Source of the DNA: Sporosarcina luteola
Lineage (GTDB): Bacteria > Bacillota > Bacilli > Bacillales_A > Planococcaceae
Length of the DNA stretch: 64,000 nt
Assembly: GCF_023715245.1 (NCBI RefSeq)
Contig: NZ_JAMBNV010000002.1
Coordinates: 433,595 to 497,594 of the forward strand
Reading direction: 5' to 3'
In this document: piece after piece, positions 45,118 through 55,049 of the stretch
Position numbering within the stretch: the stretch's first letter is position 1
Layout of the letters: each line of letters begins with the position of its first letter
Translations under genes and position numbers: made by a program
Notes under the pieces: generated by a model
Database searches by the model: none
Told to the model about the DNA's origin: nothing
Seen by the model: the letters and a program-made list of their open reading frames with translations, nothing else

Positions 45118-45978
45118 CTACTTTTTCTTCGGTATTTTAACAGTGATTGTATAGAAATCCTCTGCATCCTCTTCTTCTGTCACTACATCGATTCCGCTTT
45201 TCGTTACAAGCGCCAATGATTGCCGAATTGTATTTAATGCAATTCTGACATCTTTACTCACCGATTTTCGTTTAACTGCTCTCTTTTTTTCCTTTTCTTC
45301 TTCAACAGGATTCAATGCTTGCTGAATCCGTTCTTCCAATTGCTTTACATTTAGCTGTTCGTCAATCGCTTCTTGGAACAGCCTATGTTGCAACTCGGCA
45401 TCCTTGACGGAAATCAATGCCCTCGCATGTCTCTCGGATATTTCCTTCGTCAAGATCTTATGTTTGATATCATCCGGAAGCTTTAATAAACGCAGCTTAT
45501 TCGCAACTGTGGATTGTCCTTTTCCGAGTCTTTGCGCTAACGCTTCTTGAGTTAACCCATGTAACTCCAGCAATTTTTCATAAGCATACGCTTCTTCGAT
45601 TGCGGTCAATTCCTCACGTTGCAAGTTCTCAATTAATGCAATGGACGCTGTTTCTTTATCGTCGAGATTACGGATGATGGCCGGCACTTCTTCCCAACCC
45701 AATTTCTTCATTGCGCGGAATCTTCGTTCTCCAGCAATAATTTCATACCCTTCGTCGCTTTTTCTAATGACGATGGGTTGGATCACACCATGTGTATGGA
45801 TTGTACGTGCAAGCTCTTCAATTTTCTCTTCGGAAAAAATGGTTCGAGGTTGATATTTATTCGGTTTAATTAAATCAATTTTAACTTGATCGACTTTCTC
45901 TTGTGGAGTGTTACCATTGTTCTGTAAATCAGGTTCTTTTTCTCCACTACCAAAAAACCGTGAAAACGTGTTTTTCAT
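45118..45978 (-). CDS. noc: Nucleoid occlusion protein Noc
   Basis: A 286-residue ParB paralogue that binds Noc sites and blocks Z-ring assembly over DNA. The amphipathic N-terminus [16 protein letters not shown] for membrane binding is conserved, followed by the ParB N-domain ([13 protein letters not shown]), HTH ([24 protein letters not shown]) and a C-terminal dimer region. The start at 45978 matches Noc; the GTG at 45987 is rejected. Upstream is a perfect parS, downstream parA. Confidence 0.95.
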   Translation of the reverse strand: MKNTFSRFFGSGEKEPDLQNNGNTPQEKVDQVKIDLIKPNKYQPRTIFSEEKIEELARTIHTHGVIQPIVIRKSDEGYEIIAGERRFRAMKKLGWEEVPAIIRNLDDKETASIALIENLQREELTAIEEAYAYEKLLELHGLTQEALAQRLGKGQSTVANKLRLLKLPDDIKHKILTKEISERHARALISVKDAELQHRLFQEAIDEQLNVKQLEERIQQALNPVEEEKEKKRAVKRKSVSKDVRIALNTIRQSLALVTKSGIDVVTEEEDAEDFYTITVKIPKKK

Positions 45979-46183
45979 CGCCGGCACCCACCTTTACAAA
46001 ACTGCTCATCGTTACTAGCTATTTCGTCATATCTATTATATATCCTCTTTACTACTTATTAAAGAGTAGAATTCTATTAGATTGCAATACTATTAAACTG
46101 ATAGATAGTATAAAGACAGGCACTCTATTTCAAGCGCCTGTAAATTGTTTTCATTCGCATCAGAGTTAGTAGCAAGTAGTTAT

Positions 46184-46199
46184 TGTTTCACGTGAAACA
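46184..46199. promoter_or_regulatory. parS: parS site, perfect palindrome (noc-rsmG gap)
   Basis: TGTTTCACGTGAAACA matches the consensus at all 16 positions. It lies 2 nt after the end of rsmG. Confidence 0.96.
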
Positions 46200-46200
46200 A

Positions 46201-46917
46201 TTAAATGATTGGCGTTTTATTTGGGATGCCAGGCTTTCGAGGGTATTTCTTAGGTGTTTTCTTCACTTTATTCAAGATGAATATATTTCTTTCGCTTTCC
46301 TCCATAGGTAAATTGAAAGAAAACTTCTCGACGAGTTCCGCTCCCAACACATTGATTGCTTTTTTCGCATCCAATAATTCTTCTTCAGCAGCAGCGCCCT
46401 TCATGGAAATAAAGATTCCACCCTCTTTTACTAGCGGTAGGCATAACTCTGAAAGTACAGATAAACGAGCAACAGCACGTGCAGTGACAATATCAAATTT
46501 CTCTCTGTACTTCGGGTTTTGTCCGAAGTCCTCGGCTCTGGAATGGATGAATCTTACGTTATTAAGTTCAAGTTCATTAGCGAGTTCCGTCAAGAATGTA
46601 ATTCGTTTATTTAAAGAATCAACAATTGTTACAGATAGTTCTGGAAAACAGATTTTTAATGGTATGCTCGGAAATCCAGCACCTGCACCTACATCACAAA
46701 TGGATTTCTTTCCAGTCAAATCTGTGTAAAATGCAGCGGTAATGGAGTCATAAAAATGTTTTAGATAAACAGATGGCGAATCCGTAATGGCTGTTAAGTT
46801 CATTTTTTCGTTCCATTCGACCAGCATGTGAAAGTATTTGTTGAATTGTTGAAGCTGATGATCGGTTAGGTTAATCCCCTGCTCTTTCAACGCCTCTCTG
46901 AATTGTTCTTCGTTCAC
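46201..46917 (-). CDS. rsmG: 16S rRNA (guanine527-N7)-methyltransferase
   Basis: A 238-residue Rossmann-fold methyltransferase (GidB) with SAM-binding [17 protein letters not shown] (about 72-88) and downstream VTARAVARL. Loss gives low-level streptomycin resistance in many bacteria. It lies in the canonical mnmE-mnmG-rsmG-noc order, with a terminator between mnmG and rsmG here. Confidence 0.97.
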   Translation of the reverse strand: MNEEQFREALKEQGINLTDHQLQQFNKYFHMLVEWNEKMNLTAITDSPSVYLKHFYDSITAAFYTDLTGKKSICDVGAGAGFPSIPLKICFPELSVTIVDSLNKRITFLTELANELELNNVRFIHSRAEDFGQNPKYREKFDIVTARAVARLSVLSELCLPLVKEGGIFISMKGAAAEEELLDAKKAINVLGAELVEKFSFNLPMEESERNIFILNKVKKTPKKYPRKPGIPNKTPII

Positions 46918-46933
46918 TCGAATCCTCCTTCTG

Positions 46934-46972
46934 TAAAAAAAGACTGACGCGGACTTAACCCCACATCAGTCA
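46934..46972 (-). terminator. Terminator/attenuator between mnmG and rsmG
   Basis: Minus-strand GACTGA (46971-46966) and TCAGTC (46947-46942) close a stem followed by T7. rsmG therefore probably has its own promoter or relies on read-through. Confidence 0.75.
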
Positions 46973-46979
46973 CATGATG

Positions 46980-48869
46980 TTAACCAGTAATCTTTGCGAT
47001 TTTCCCTTGTTCGATGTAGACGAGCAAGATAGAAATATCAGCTGGATTTACACCGGAAATCCTCGATGCTTGCGCAATGGATAACGGTCTGACAGCAGAC
47101 AGATTAGCTTTCGCTTCCTTGGCAATACCCGATATTGCATTGTAATCAATGTTCTCAGGTATTCTTTTGTTCTCCATCTTCTTCATACGTTCCACTTGCT
47201 GCATGGATTTTTCGATATAGCCTTCATACTTGATGAAGATTTCGACTTGCTCCGCCACTTCTTCGGATTTCTTCTCTTCAGGCGGTACAACAGTGATGAT
47301 TTGATCATATTTCATTTCCGGCCGTTTTAACAGATCTGCCGCTTTCATCGGTTCGCGAAGTTCTGTTCCACCGGATTCACGGATGATTTCCTGAACTGCT
47401 TCACTTGGTTTGATCGTCACTTTTCGAAGTCTCTCGATTTCCTCTTCGATTTGATGTTTCTTGAGGAGGAATTTCTCGTGACGTTCTTCACTGATCATCC
47501 CAAGTTTGTACCCGATTTCTGTAAGACGCATATCAGCATTGTCATGGCGCAGCAAGAGACGATATTCCGCTCTGGACGTGAGAAGACGATATGGCTCGCT
47601 CGTTCCTTTTGTTACGAGGTCGTCGATCAGAACACCGATATAAGCATCCGATCTTCCAAGAATGACTTCTTCCTTGCCGAGCACTTTACTTGCCGCATTG
47701 ATGCCCGCCATGATTCCTTGGGCAGCTGCTTCTTCATAGCCGGAAGTTCCATTGATTTGCCCAGCTGTATAGAGATTTTTAATTTTTTTCGTTTCGAGTG
47801 TCGGCCAAAGTTGTGTCGGAATGATTGAATCATATTCAATCGCATATCCTGCACGCATCATTTCCGCTTTCTCCAGACCAGGGACACTTTCGATCAATCT
47901 GCGTTGAACGTGTTCAGGTAGGCTCGTTGAAAGGCCTTGAACGTAATACTCTTTCGTGTTTCGTCCTTCCGGTTCCAAGAAAATCTGATGACGTGATTTA
48001 TCCGCAAAACGGACGATCTTATCTTCAATCGAAGGACAATAGCTTGGCCCCTTCCCTTTGATCATTCCTGAGTACATCGGGGAAAGATGAAGATTTTCAT
48101 TGATAATTTCATGTGTTCTCGGTGTTGTATATGTCAACCAGCATGGAAGCTGGTCCATGATGAATTGTGTTGTTTCATAACTGAATGCACGAGGTACGTC
48201 ATCGCCTGGTTGAATTTCTGTTTTACTGTAATCAATTGTATTGCCATTGATTCGCGGCGGTGTACCTGTTTTGAACCGGATTGTTTCCAATCCAAGTTCG
48301 TGTAGGTTTTCAGCAAGCTTGATTGCCGGCATTTGATTGTTCGGACCACTTGAGTATTTCAAGTCACCGATAATGACTTCCCCGCGAAGGAAAGTCCCCG
48401 TCGTAATGATGATCGTTTTCGCTCGGTAGATTGCACCGATTTGCGTGACGAGCCCTTTCACTTCATTGTCCTCGACGATCAATTCTTCAACGACACCTTG
48501 ATGGAGCGTCAAGTTTTCCTGTTCCTCGAGGACGCGTTTCATTTCTTGTTGGTAGAGGACTTTATCCGCTTGTGCACGAAGCGCACGGACAGCGGGTCCT
48601 TTCCCTGTATTCAACATCCTCATTTGGATATGTGTTTTATCGATCACTTTCCCCATCGCGCCGCCAAGGGCGTCAATTTCACGTACGACGATCCCTTTTG
48701 CAGGACCTCCGAGTGAAGGATTGCATGGCATGAAAGCGATCATGTCAAGATTCATTGTCAGCACCAATGTCGATGCACCCATCTTTGCAGAAGCCAATGC
48801 CGCTTCGACGCCGGCATGCCCTGCTCCGATAACTATACAATCGAACGTGCCTGCTTCAAATTGTGGCAT
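46980..48869 (-). CDS. mnmG: tRNA uridine-5-carboxymethylaminomethyl enzyme MnmG
   Basis: A 629-residue FAD enzyme (GidA) that with MnmE modifies wobble uridine 34 of some tRNAs. FAD motif [19 protein letters not shown] (about 11-30), the [11 protein letters not shown] segment, KTGTPPRI, and a helical C-terminus ([20 protein letters not shown]) for MnmE and tRNA contacts. Typical length. It follows mnmE across a palindromic hairpin. Confidence 0.98.
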   Translation of the reverse strand: MPQFEAGTFDCIVIGAGHAGVEAALASAKMGASTLVLTMNLDMIAFMPCNPSLGGPAKGIVVREIDALGGAMGKVIDKTHIQMRMLNTGKGPAVRALRAQADKVLYQQEMKRVLEEQENLTLHQGVVEELIVEDNEVKGLVTQIGAIYRAKTIIITTGTFLRGEVIIGDLKYSSGPNNQMPAIKLAENLHELGLETIRFKTGTPPRINGNTIDYSKTEIQPGDDVPRAFSYETTQFIMDQLPCWLTYTTPRTHEIINENLHLSPMYSGMIKGKGPSYCPSIEDKIVRFADKSRHQIFLEPEGRNTKEYYVQGLSTSLPEHVQRRLIESVPGLEKAEMMRAGYAIEYDSIIPTQLWPTLETKKIKNLYTAGQINGTSGYEEAAAQGIMAGINAASKVLGKEEVILGRSDAYIGVLIDDLVTKGTSEPYRLLTSRAEYRLLLRHDNADMRLTEIGYKLGMISEERHEKFLLKKHQIEEEIERLRKVTIKPSEAVQEIIRESGGTELREPMKAADLLKRPEMKYDQIITVVPPEEKKSEEVAEQVEIFIKYEGYIEKSMQQVERMKKMENKRIPENIDYNAISGIAKEAKANLSAVRPLSIAQASRISGVNPADISILLVYIEQGKIAKITG

Positions 48870-48941
48870 GTTCGTTCATCCTTCCTAATATATAAATTTT
48901 CCGTGTCTATTTGAATAATTTATTTACCTATCTAGGCTTCA

Positions 48942-49034
48942 GGAGGCAGCCCCTCGGTCACTTCAGATTTGATTCTAAGGCAAAAAGCGCCTTAGGTTCA
49001 AATCTTCCAGTGCCTGTCGGAGCTAAACGCCTCC
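48942..49034 (-). terminator. Large palindromic stem-loop between mnmE and mnmG
   Basis: Inner arms AGATTTGATTCTAAGGC (48965-48981) and GCCTTAGGTTCAAATCT (48989-49005) pair at 15 of 17 positions. Outer arms GGAGGC and GCCTCC (48942, 49029) close a longer fork. No clear T-run. It resembles dispersed palindromic elements seen in related genomes, and may stop or stabilise the mnmE transcript. Confidence 0.5.
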
Positions 49035-49042
49035 CTTCGCTT

Positions 49043-50428
49043 TTATTTGCCTAAACAAAATTGAGAGAATAGCTGGTTGATGAGGCTGTCTTGGACGGTG
49101 TCGCCGACAATTTCGCCCAGGAGCTCCCACGTGCGCGTGACATCGATTTGAATCATGTCGACGGGCACGCCTCCCTCTGCAGCGGACAAAGCATCCTGGA
49201 TAGATGTATGCGCCTTGTGGAGCAATGCAATATGTCTCGCATTGGACACATACGTCAAATCACCCGCTTCAAGTGTCCCTTCGAAGAAGAGTTTAGCGAT
49301 GGATTCTTCCAATTCATCAATGCCTTCTTCTTTCAGGATGGATGTAGTGACGATCGCTCCATTGCCGGTCAATTGCCTCACTTGCTGCATATCTATTTTC
49401 TGTGGCAGATCGGTTTTGTTAATGACGACAATCATATCCATTCCTTCGGTCGCTTCGAAAAGACGGATATCCTCTTCCGTAAGCTGCTCGGAACTATTGA
49501 GGACAAGCAAGATAAGATCCGCTTCCTTCAGAACTTGACGGGATCTTTCAACCCCGATCCGCTCGACGATATCCTCCGTCTCCCGGATGCCGGCCGTATC
49601 TACGAGACGCAGCGGCACTCCTCTGACATTTACGTATTCCTCTATGATATCACGGGTCGTCCCTGCAATATCGGTGACAATTGCTTTATTTTCCTGAACG
49701 AGGCTGTTCAGCAAGGAGGATTTTCCGACGTTCGGTCTCCCGACAATGACCGTGGATAATCCTTCTCGTAGAATTTTCCCTTGAGATGAAGTACGAAGAA
49801 GCTTTTCAATCTCTTCTTTTACCCATGTCCCTTTTTCGATCATAAGTGGAATGGTTACTTCTTCGACGTCATCATACTCCGGGTAATCGATATTCACTTC
49901 GACTTGCGCCAATGTTTCAAGAAGCGCCTGCCTCAGCTCGCCAATCAGCTTGGAAAGCTTTCCTTCCATCTGATTTAAGGCAACGTTCATTGCCCGGTCC
50001 GTTTTTGCACGGATCAGGTCCATGACTGCTTCCGCCTGCGATAAATCGATGCGGCCATTCAAAAATGCACGCTTGGAAAATTCGCCCGGTTCCGCAAGGC
50101 GAGCCCCTTCTTTCAACACAAGGTTGAGGACACGGTTCACCGCCACCACGCCACCGTGGCAGTTTACCTCAACAACGTCTTCACGGGTGAATGTCTTTGG
50201 AGCTTTCATGATCGATACCATGACTTCCTCGACAATTTCCTCCGTGGACGGATCTTTCAAATGCCCATAATGAATTGTATGTGATTGTTCATCCGCAAGT
50301 TTTTTCCCCGACGGAGAACGGAAAATTCGATCTGCAATGCCGATAGCTTCATCTCCACTAAGCCGGACGATGGCGATAGCCCCTTCCCCCATTGGAGTCG
50401 ATATGGCGGCTATTGTATCAAAATGCAA
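49043..50428 (-). CDS. mnmE: tRNA modification GTPase MnmE
   Basis: A 461-residue GTPase (TrmE/ThdF) with a tetrahydrofolate-binding N-domain ([22 protein letters not shown]), helical domain, G domain inserted at about 220-380 ([28 protein letters not shown]) and the invariant C-terminal CLGK. The start is TTG at 50428, six nt after RBS GGAGGGTG; the frame from 50509 runs through the DnaA-box region and is rejected. Confidence 0.96.
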   Translation of the reverse strand: MHFDTIAAISTPMGEGAIAIVRLSGDEAIGIADRIFRSPSGKKLADEQSHTIHYGHLKDPSTEEIVEEVMVSIMKAPKTFTREDVVEVNCHGGVVAVNRVLNLVLKEGARLAEPGEFSKRAFLNGRIDLSQAEAVMDLIRAKTDRAMNVALNQMEGKLSKLIGELRQALLETLAQVEVNIDYPEYDDVEEVTIPLMIEKGTWVKEEIEKLLRTSSQGKILREGLSTVIVGRPNVGKSSLLNSLVQENKAIVTDIAGTTRDIIEEYVNVRGVPLRLVDTAGIRETEDIVERIGVERSRQVLKEADLILLVLNSSEQLTEEDIRLFEATEGMDMIVVINKTDLPQKIDMQQVRQLTGNGAIVTTSILKEEGIDELEESIAKLFFEGTLEAGDLTYVSNARHIALLHKAHTSIQDALSAAEGGVPVDMIQIDVTRTWELLGEIVGDTVQDSLINQLFSQFCLGK

Positions 50429-50450
50429 ACTGTTCACCCTCCTAACTCGG

Positions 50451-50553
50451 TTACCCACATGTGGATAACCCGTTTTGACTTGACTATCTGACAACATATA
50501 ATACCACAAATCCTGTCGTTCTCATAGTTATCGGGCTAAAAAAATGTGGATAA
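50451..50553. promoter_or_regulatory. DnaA-box cluster between mnmE and jag
   Basis: Perfect boxes TGTGGATAA at 50460-50468 and 50545-50553, and a one-mismatch TTACCCACA at 50451-50459. B. subtilis binds DnaA at the same thdF-jag gap. Confidence 0.65.
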
Positions 50554-50579
50554 GTTATCATACGGGGAGATGTGAAAAG

Positions 50580-50705
50580 TTTTGCGGGAGTTTGAGGAAG
50601 TTATGCTCGTGTTCGATGGCGTTTTGCGCAAGTTTGGGAAGGTTATGCTCGAGTTTGGCCGAGTTATGCGCGAGTTCAGGAGACTTATGCTCATTTCGGG
50701 ACTTT
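50580..50705 (+). repeat. Phased 21-bp repeat array, six units (jag-mnmE gap)
   Basis: TTATGC or TTTTGC begins at 50580, 50601, 50622, 50643, 50664 and 50685, exactly 21 bp apart, followed mostly by kCGAGTTyG. A seventh degenerate core TTATCT occurs at 50705. The complement reads GCATAA, the same core as the 37361 array. Non-coding. The array directly follows the DnaA boxes. Confidence 0.85.
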
Positions 50706-50760
50706 TATCTCACTGTCATCATTCCCTCTTCTCCTCTCGCAAACAGTATTTCTTAGAATA

Positions 50761-50790
50761 GAAAAACCCCGTGATCAGTTCACGGGGTTC
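50761..50790 (-). terminator. Terminator after jag
   Basis: AACCCCGTGA (50765-50774) and TCACGGGGTT (50780-50789), then TTTTTC on the minus strand. Confidence 0.9.
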
Positions 50791-50793
50791 AGA

Positions 50794-51609
50794 TTAAATG
50801 ATCGGCTCGATGACGAGATAGCGGTTCGGATCCGTTCCTTCAGAATACGTTTCGATATCCAATCGGTTTGACAATGCGTTATGAATGACTTTCCTTTCAT
50901 AGGAAGGCATTGGTTCCAGTTGAACTTTTCTTCCATTCCGTACGGCTTGGTCTGCCATCCGCTCTGCAAATTGCTCCAATGATTGTTCGCGTCTTTCACG
51001 GTAATCGCCTACGTCTAGACGCACGACTTTAAATTGTTCAGAAGTTTTGTTGGCGACGAGCTGGGCCAACTGCTGTAAAGCGTTCAATGTTTGACCGCGT
51101 TTGCCGATCAGGAATGCAGCTTTCTCGCTATCCAATTGGAAGGATAGATATTTCCCATCCATTTCGTGCTTGATGACTAGATCATCGATTCCCATCGCTT
51201 TGGCAATTTCGGTAACATATGCTTTCGTTTCATTAATCGCCTGTTCATCCGACATAGCCGGATTCTTATCATCCAACTCGATTGTTTGCATCGCCAGCTC
51301 AACAGCCTCAACTACCGTTTCTTCTACATTTGGCGGTAATGAAGGTTGGGCCGGAATTGTAGGTTCAGTCGGCAATATTGGTTCTTCTTGGACTGATTCT
51401 CTTTTCTCTGAAGGCTCAACGGCTTTTTGCTTGATCGTTTCCTTTAATGAGACCGTTACTTCGGCGTCCCTTGCTCCGAATCCGAGAAATCCTTTTTTTC
51501 CGGCATCCATAATTTCGACTTCAACATCAGTACGCGTAACATTGAGCTCTTGTAGTGCCGCCTCAATAGCAGCCTCCACTGTCGCTCCTTTTCGCGTTAT
51601 CTTTTTCAT
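50794..51609 (-). CDS. jag: RNA-binding protein Jag/KhpB
   Basis: A 271-residue protein with an N-terminal Jag domain (about 1-52, KKGFLGFGARDAEV), an acidic/Pro-rich linker (about 65-105), a KH domain (about 140-195, AAFLIGKRGQTLNALQQLAQ) and an R3H domain (about 200-265, RREQSLEQFAERMADQA). It binds RNA and affects division and sporulation; in B. subtilis it is the SpoIIIJ-associated protein. It overlaps yidC by 4 nt (ATGA). Confidence 0.96.
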   Translation of the reverse strand: MKKITRKGATVEAAIEAALQELNVTRTDVEVEIMDAGKKGFLGFGARDAEVTVSLKETIKQKAVEPSEKRESVQEEPILPTEPTIPAQPSLPPNVEETVVEAVELAMQTIELDDKNPAMSDEQAINETKAYVTEIAKAMGIDDLVIKHEMDGKYLSFQLDSEKAAFLIGKRGQTLNALQQLAQLVANKTSEQFKVVRLDVGDYRERREQSLEQFAERMADQAVRNGRKVQLEPMPSYERKVIHNALSNRLDIETYSEGTDPNRYLVIEPII

Positions 51610-52376
51610 TTCCGTTTCCCTCCTACTTTTACAGGTGCCACTTCTTTTTTCTTAAATGGTTTGTAAATGAAGATATTCTGGATAATTGAAATGATATTAC
51701 CGATAACCCAATAAAGTGCTAATGCTGCCGGCAGGAATGTACCGAAAATCATAATCATGAAAGGCATGATATACATCATTACTTTCATTTGAGGATTATC
51801 CATTGCCGGGCCTGTCCGTAAAACGACAAACTGCATGAGTCCAGCGACGATCGCTAGCGTAATGCTCGGAGTTGCAAGTTCGAACCAAAGGAATTTCCCG
51901 ATTTCTATTTCTGGAGTAGCATTCATCCTGCTGATGGCATGATAAAGTCCAATGACAATTGGCATTTGAATCAATACAGGCAGACATCCGGCGGCAGGAT
52001 TGATTTTCTGCTCCGTCATCACTTTCTGCATTTCTTCACGGTACTTTTGCTGCGTCACAGCATCCTTCGATTTGTATTTCTCTTTCAATCCGGCGAGAAT
52101 TGGCTGCATTTGCTGCATCCGCTTCGAATTTTGCGCTTGTTTGATCATTAACGGCAGCAAGACAAGTCGGATAATAATTGTTACTGCAATGATTCCTAGT
52201 CCGTATGTGCCTAATAAGTCTTTGAAAGTGACGATCAAGGACACAATCGGCCAAACGATGTATTTATTCCAAAAGCCCTCGCTCGTATCATATATCGGTT
52301 GATTGAATTCCGAACACCCGGCAAGGAATACTGACACTACGGTCAGCATAAGTAATAACACGGCTCTTTTCTTCAA
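51606..52376 (-). CDS. yidC: Membrane protein insertase YidC/SpoIIIJ
   Basis: A 256-residue Oxa1-family insertase with a lipoprotein signal (lipobox LAGC, Cys21), five membrane segments, the conserved Arg in ITVIIRLVLLPLMIKQ (about 63-78) within the hydrophilic groove, and a basic C-terminus. It inserts membrane proteins with or without Sec. It is downstream of rnpA and upstream of jag, as usual. Confidence 0.96.
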   Translation of the reverse strand: MKKRAVLLLMLTVVSVFLAGCSEFNQPIYDTSEGFWNKYIVWPIVSLIVTFKDLLGTYGLGIIAVTIIIRLVLLPLMIKQAQNSKRMQQMQPILAGLKEKYKSKDAVTQQKYREEMQKVMTEQKINPAAGCLPVLIQMPIVIGLYHAISRMNATPEIEIGKFLWFELATPSITLAIVAGLMQFVVLRTGPAMDNPQMKVMMYIMPFMIMIFGTFLPAALALYWVIGNIISIIQNIFIYKPFKKKEVAPVKVGGKRK

Positions 52377-52468
52377 GTCGGTTCCCCCAAATCTGCTTCT
52401 ATGAAATATCGATGATTTCAGTTTATCATGAACATTTAATACGTTCTACTTCTTACTCAATAACGCCT

Positions 52469-52819
52469 CTATGCTTGTTTCGGTTTGAAGGCTTTGGCGA
52501 TCCTTAATACATGCTGCAAGCTTTTTTTCGTTTCGTGGAAATCAAGTGCGGCCGCCTGGTGTCTGGCGATGATAACAAAGTCTCTGTCATTTTTCAGTTC
52601 TTCTTTCATTTCGAGGAAGGCTTGTCGGATGTATCGTTTAATACGGTTACGCGTCACTGCATTCCCTATTTTCTTGCCTACGGATAAGCCGATTCTGAAC
52701 TCCAGTTGGTCTTCCTTCCTATAGGAGTATACGACAAATTGCCGATTCGCTACGGACTTGCCTTTTTTAAATACTTTTTGAAAGTCTTCATTCTTTTTGA
52801 CGCGCATGCGTTTTTTCAA
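52469..52819 (-). CDS. rnpA: Ribonuclease P protein component
   Basis: A 116-residue protein subunit of RNase P, which helps the RNA cleave 5' leaders from tRNA precursors. The signature RNxxKR appears as [14 protein letters not shown] (about 58-71). TTG at 52819 is preferred: RBS GGAGGTGA lies five nt upstream and the length matches B. subtilis; the ATG at 52834 would overlap that RBS. Confidence 0.94.
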   Translation of the reverse strand: MKKRMRVKKNEDFQKVFKKGKSVANRQFVVYSYRKEDQLEFRIGLSVGKKIGNAVTRNRIKRYIRQAFLEMKEELKNDRDFVIIARHQAAALDFHETKKSLQHVLRIAKAFKPKQA

Positions 52820-52850
52820 ACCCTTCACCTCCATGGATCAACATCTATGT

Positions 52851-52880
52851 AAAAAAAAAGACCACTGAGTTAGTGGTCTT
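52851..52880 (-). terminator. Terminator between rpmH and rnpA
   Basis: Minus-strand GACCACT/AGTGGTC hairpin starts within one nt of the rpmH stop and is followed by T9, a textbook terminator. rnpA lies 30 nt beyond, so it depends on read-through. Confidence 0.88.
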
Positions 52881-53013
52881 ATGCTGAAAGCACTTTTCTT
52901 CCTTTGCGACGACGAGCAGCGAGGATATTACGACCGCTTTTTGAGCTCATTCTTGCACGGAAGCCGTGAACTTTACTACGTTTACGTTTATTTGGTTGGA
53001 ATGTACGTTTCAT
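52879..53013 (-). CDS. rpmH: 50S ribosomal protein L34
   Basis: A 44-residue, strongly basic L34 with the invariant [12 protein letters not shown] start and [12 protein letters not shown], then GRKVLSA at the end. RBS AGGAGGTGTC precedes the ATG. It is divergent from dnaA across the first half of oriC. Confidence 0.98.
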   Translation of the reverse strand: MKRTFQPNKRKRSKVHGFRARMSSKSGRNILAARRRKGRKVLSA

Positions 53014-53164
53014 TTCAAAGACACCTCCTGCATTGTCCCTTTACAATCTGACAGTCTTGAACAGTATAAAGGGCATAGCCGAAGATGTCAACCGTTTTTT
53101 ATGCATCCAATTTGAACTCCATACGTATTCAACAAATTTCAACTGCACGTTTCGACATAAAAGG

Positions 53165-53461
53165 TTATCCACAATTTCAAAAATCGACAGCCGAACAATA
53201 TGTTCATAGAAATTTTTCCTCGTTTTTTTATGCACAGGTCTTATCTACACCTTTTGCACATACAAAAGGCTGTGGATAAAGTAATTCTCCACAATTGCCG
53301 CTACTGTTAGTAACTCATAGAATCCCTTGTAAATCTTATAGTTTCTTGATACAATATAGAGGATTTTGCTGTTAACAATTTAAAAACCTAATTTTTTTAT
53401 CCACAATTGTTGATAGGTTGTGGATAATTTTTTCAACACTTTCGGATATTTCTTATCCACA
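53165..53461. promoter_or_regulatory. oriC: oriC part 1: DnaA-box cluster upstream of dnaA
   Basis: Perfect boxes TTATCCACA or complement at 53165, 53271, 53397, 53419 and 53453 (9 nt each). One-mismatch boxes at 53241 and 53284. It equals the incA/incB-like BUS region of Bacillus and also covers the dnaA promoter, which DnaA itself represses. The remainder of the gap is AT-rich. Confidence 0.9.
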
Positions 53462-53476
53462 GGAGCGGATTCTGTG

Positions 53477-53482
53477 TATAAT
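53477..53482 (+). promoter_or_regulatory. Probable dnaA promoter -10
   Basis: TATAAT preceded by TGTG (extended -10 type), 46 nt before the dnaA start. The -35 region is poor and overlaps the last DnaA box (53453-53461), which fits autorepression. Confidence 0.5.
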
Positions 53483-53528
53483 ACATATTCCTGTGTTTTT
53501 TTATTTTCTATGTAAAGGAGGCCCACGA

Positions 53529-54875
53529 GTGGATCAGCTTGAAAAATTATGGAACAATGTTTTGTCGAAAATTGAAGACAAAATTTCCAGGCCAAGTTTT
53601 GAAACCTGGCTCAAATCGACAAAATTAATGTCCTATGGGGAAGAGAATGTAACAATTGCTGTTCCAAATTCGTTTGCTAAGGATTGGCTCGAGAATCATT
53701 ATGTGCATTTGATTACTGGCATCCTCTCGGAATTGACTGGGGAGGATCGGCTCATTCATTTCGTCGTTCCAAAAGAAATGGAAGAAAACGATTTTCAAGT
53801 ACCGAAACCCGCGGTAAAACAAGCAGATAGGTCAGCTATTCAATCAGCTTCTGTCATGTTGAACCCAAAATATACATTTGATACATTCGTCATCGGCTCA
53901 GGCAACAGGTTTGCCCATGCTGCTTCACTCGCTGTTGCAGAAGCCCCAGCGAAATCATATAACCCTTTGTTCATCTATGGGGGCGTTGGACTCGGGAAGA
54001 CCCATCTAATGCATGCAATCGGGCATTACATTATGGAACAGGATCCGTCATCGAAAGTCGTTTATTTATCATCGGAAAAATTTACGAATGAATTCATCAA
54101 TTCGATCATGAATAACAAAGCAGGGGATTTCAGGAACCAGTACAGGAACGTGGATGTGCTTCTAATTGACGATATTCAATTCATCGCAGGAAAAGAACAG
54201 ACGCAAGAGGAATTTTTCCATACATTCAATACATTGCATGAGGAATCGAAGCAGATCATCATTTCCAGTGACCGTCCACCGAAGGAAATTCCCACGTTGG
54301 AAGATCGTCTCAGATCCCGTTTCGAGTGGGGGTTAATAACGGATATCGCACCTCCTGATCTGGAGACGCGGATTGCCATCTTGCGCAAAAAGGCGAAGGC
54401 GGATGGACTGCTCGACATTTCGGATGATGTGATGTTATATATCGCAAATCAAATTGATACGAACATCCGTGAATTGGAAGGGGCTTTGATTCGCGTCGTT
54501 GCCTATTCATCTCTCGTTAATATGGACATTACAACTGACCTGGCAGCAGAAGCTTTGAAAGATATCATTCCAAATTCCCGTCCACGAACAGTCAGCATAT
54601 TGGATATCCAAAAAACAGTCGGGGAGCATTACAATATACGGTTGGAAGACTTCACAGCCAAGAAAAGGACGAGAGCGATTGCATTCCCTCGTCAAATTGC
54701 CATGTACCTTTCACGCGAACTTACAGACTCATCATTGCCGAAAATCGGATCCGAATTTGGCGGCAGGGATCATTCAACTGTCATCCATGCGCATGAAAAA
54801 ATCTCAAAGCAGCTGAAAGATGATCAAAATCTACAGCAGGATATTCAGGATATTAAGAGCATCCTTGGTCGTTGA
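53529..54875 (+). CDS. dnaA: Chromosomal replication initiator DnaA
   Basis: A 448-residue AAA+ initiator. Domain I at 1-80, linker domain II, AAA+ domain with Walker [15 protein letters not shown] (about 148-161), Walker B LLIDDIQF and arginine region [10 protein letters not shown], and a C-terminal HTH with [19 protein letters not shown] at 53529 follows RBS AAAGGAGG; the ATG at 53418 lies in the DnaA-box region and is rejected. Confidence 0.98.
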   Translation: MDQLEKLWNNVLSKIEDKISRPSFETWLKSTKLMSYGEENVTIAVPNSFAKDWLENHYVHLITGILSELTGEDRLIHFVVPKEMEENDFQVPKPAVKQADRSAIQSASVMLNPKYTFDTFVIGSGNRFAHAASLAVAEAPAKSYNPLFIYGGVGLGKTHLMHAIGHYIMEQDPSSKVVYLSSEKFTNEFINSIMNNKAGDFRNQYRNVDVLLIDDIQFIAGKEQTQEEFFHTFNTLHEESKQIIISSDRPPKEIPTLEDRLRSRFEWGLITDIAPPDLETRIAILRKKAKADGLLDISDDVMLYIANQIDTNIRELEGALIRVVAYSSLVNMDITTDLAAEALKDIIPNSRPRTVSILDIQKTVGEHYNIRLEDFTAKKRTRAIAFPRQIAMYLSRELTDSSLPKIGSEFGGRDHSTVIHAHEKISKQLKDDQNLQQDIQDIKSILGR

Positions 54876-54878
54876 TGA

Positions 54879-54988
54879 GTATCCACATGTGAATAACCTA
54901 CCGAAAACAGAACAAGCTGTGCACATATTATGCACATGTGAATCGTTTTACAGCATATAGGGTTTAGGGACTTATCAACATTTCCACA
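54879..54988. promoter_or_regulatory. oriC: oriC part 2: DnaA boxes between dnaA and dnaN
   Basis: Near-boxes GTATCCACA (54879), TGTGAATAA (54888), TTATGCACA (about 54928), TTATCAACA (54972) and ATTTCCACA (54980). The last two are closely spaced immediately before the unwinding element, the arrangement needed to load a DnaA filament. Confidence 0.82.
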
Positions 54989-55035
54989 GCCCCTATTACT
55001 ATTACTATCTTTAGTACTTAACTAATAATTATATA
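54989..55035. promoter_or_regulatory. DnaA-trio-like element and AT-rich unwinding region
   Basis: After a short GC block (GCCCC) the sequence CTATTACTATTACTATCT shows the triplet pattern of DnaA-trios, followed by TTTAGTACTTAACTAATAAT. The location beside the last DnaA boxes and before dnaN matches the B. subtilis unwinding site. Confidence 0.8.
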
Positions 55036-55049
55036 AGCGAGGGTGCAAA

